Of a stretch of DNA of 64,000 nucleotides, positions 63,765 to 64,000 are shown piece by piece. The position numbers and the translations under genes are program-made. The DNA is from an uncultured Lachnospiraceae bacterium (GTDB taxonomy: Bacteria; Bacillota; Clostridia; Lachnospirales; Lachnospiraceae): assembly GCA_934402055.1 (NCBI GenBank), contig CAKRTC010000008.1, forward strand, positions 1 to 64,000. The letters are read 5' to 3'. Position 1 is the first letter of the stretch, and the number at the start of each line of letters is the position of its first letter. Below the pieces are notes generated by a model. The model had not been told where the DNA came from. It was given only the letters and a program-made list of their open reading frames with translations, and ran no database searches.

Positions 63765-64000
63765 ATGGAAAAATATTTGAAGATTTTACGAGCCTGTCCG
63801 TTATTTGCCGGACTTGAAGACAACGAAATACTGTCCGTACTCCACTGTATCGGCGCATATTCTGTATCAAAAAAACAAAATTCCTATATATTCAGAGTCG
63901 GAGATCCAACCGAGTTCACAGGTATGATCTTGTCAGGTTCGGCTCTTATAATTCAGGAAGATCTCTGGGGACACCGCAATATTCTATCCAAATGCAATGT
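63765..64000 (+). CDS. Crp/Fnr-family regulator, N-terminal part (cut by window end)
   Basis: About 78 residues: LRACPLFAGLEDNEILSVLH and IFRVGDPTEFTGMILSGSAL, the cNMP-binding beta-roll of Crp/Fnr proteins. AAAAGGAG is 7 nt before the ATG. No N-terminal cysteine motif of Fnr is visible. Divergent from the ferredoxin gene. Confidence 0.88.
   Translation, partial: MEKYLKILRACPLFAGLEDNEILSVLHCIGAYSVSKKQNSYIFRVGDPTEFTGMILSGSALIIQEDLWGHRNILSKCN

Overview
The window looks like a chromosomal segment of a clostridial Firmicute, probably Lachnospiraceae-like. This rests on family content: a SCIFF peptide with its radical SAM maturase, a giant 2-hydroxyacyl-CoA-dehydratase-type activase, a split ThrE exporter, FtsEX next to an M23 hydrolase and CtpA, strong AGGAGG-type ribosome sites, and an anaerobic ferredoxin/Crp pair. 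No rRNA, CRISPR array, intact transposase or prophage was seen.

Layout. 1-3.4 kb: a probable sugar-acid catabolic cassette (IlvD/Edd dehydratase, DapA-family aldolase, divergent LysR regulator). 3.5-5.7 kb: an Orn/Lys/Arg decarboxylase and a HigBA toxin-antitoxin pair with an unusually readable promoter/operator. 5.8-12 kb: SCIFF maturase, SCIFF precursor and the 1484-residue activase. 12.2-15.8 kb: a heterodimeric ABC exporter. 16-16.4 kb: a VOC protein.

16.8-26.7 kb is an accessory island lying at the 3' side of tRNA-Leu. It holds a truncated MmeI-like restriction-modification gene, a four-gene defence operon (XRE regulator, SNF2 helicase, type III Mod, type III Res), and a tiny holin-like type I toxin with a readable convergent antisense RNA. 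26.7-27.4 kb carries four tRNA genes (Leu, Gln, His, Arg).

27.5-36.6 kb is housekeeping and transport: split ThrE exporter, PutP symporter, TetR regulator, PepV dipeptidase, release factor 3, pantothenate kinase and an EamA transporter. 36.6-45.2 kb: TPR lipoprotein, dUTPase, ScpB/ScpA, a metallophosphoesterase whose start lies 3 bases after a tRNA-Arg, TpiA, Pgk, RdgB, an rRNA-type methyltransferase and a HAAS-domain protein. 45.2-54.1 kb: AspS-HisS, then the cell-division/wall cluster CtpA, M23 peptidase, FtsX, FtsE and a CdaR-type regulator, nearly all reading on the minus strand with overlapping or tightly spaced genes.

54.3-54.6 kb, upstream of a CBS-domain gene, contains the most striking unexplained structure: a 21-bp perfect hairpin followed by two 80-nt units that are 78/80 identical and highly foldable, 125 nt apart. 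55-64 kb: PAP2 phosphatase, a CvfB-like S1 protein with an Arg/Asp-repeat extension, FNT channel, an orphan prepilin 17 nt downstream of a GGDEF protein, a MATE exporter, a GNAT, and a ferredoxin protein divergent from a Crp/Fnr regulator cut by the window end.

Three intergenic copies of a roughly 85-nt degenerate repeat (near 16.5, 27.1 and 40.6 kb) point to a dispersed element family in this genome.
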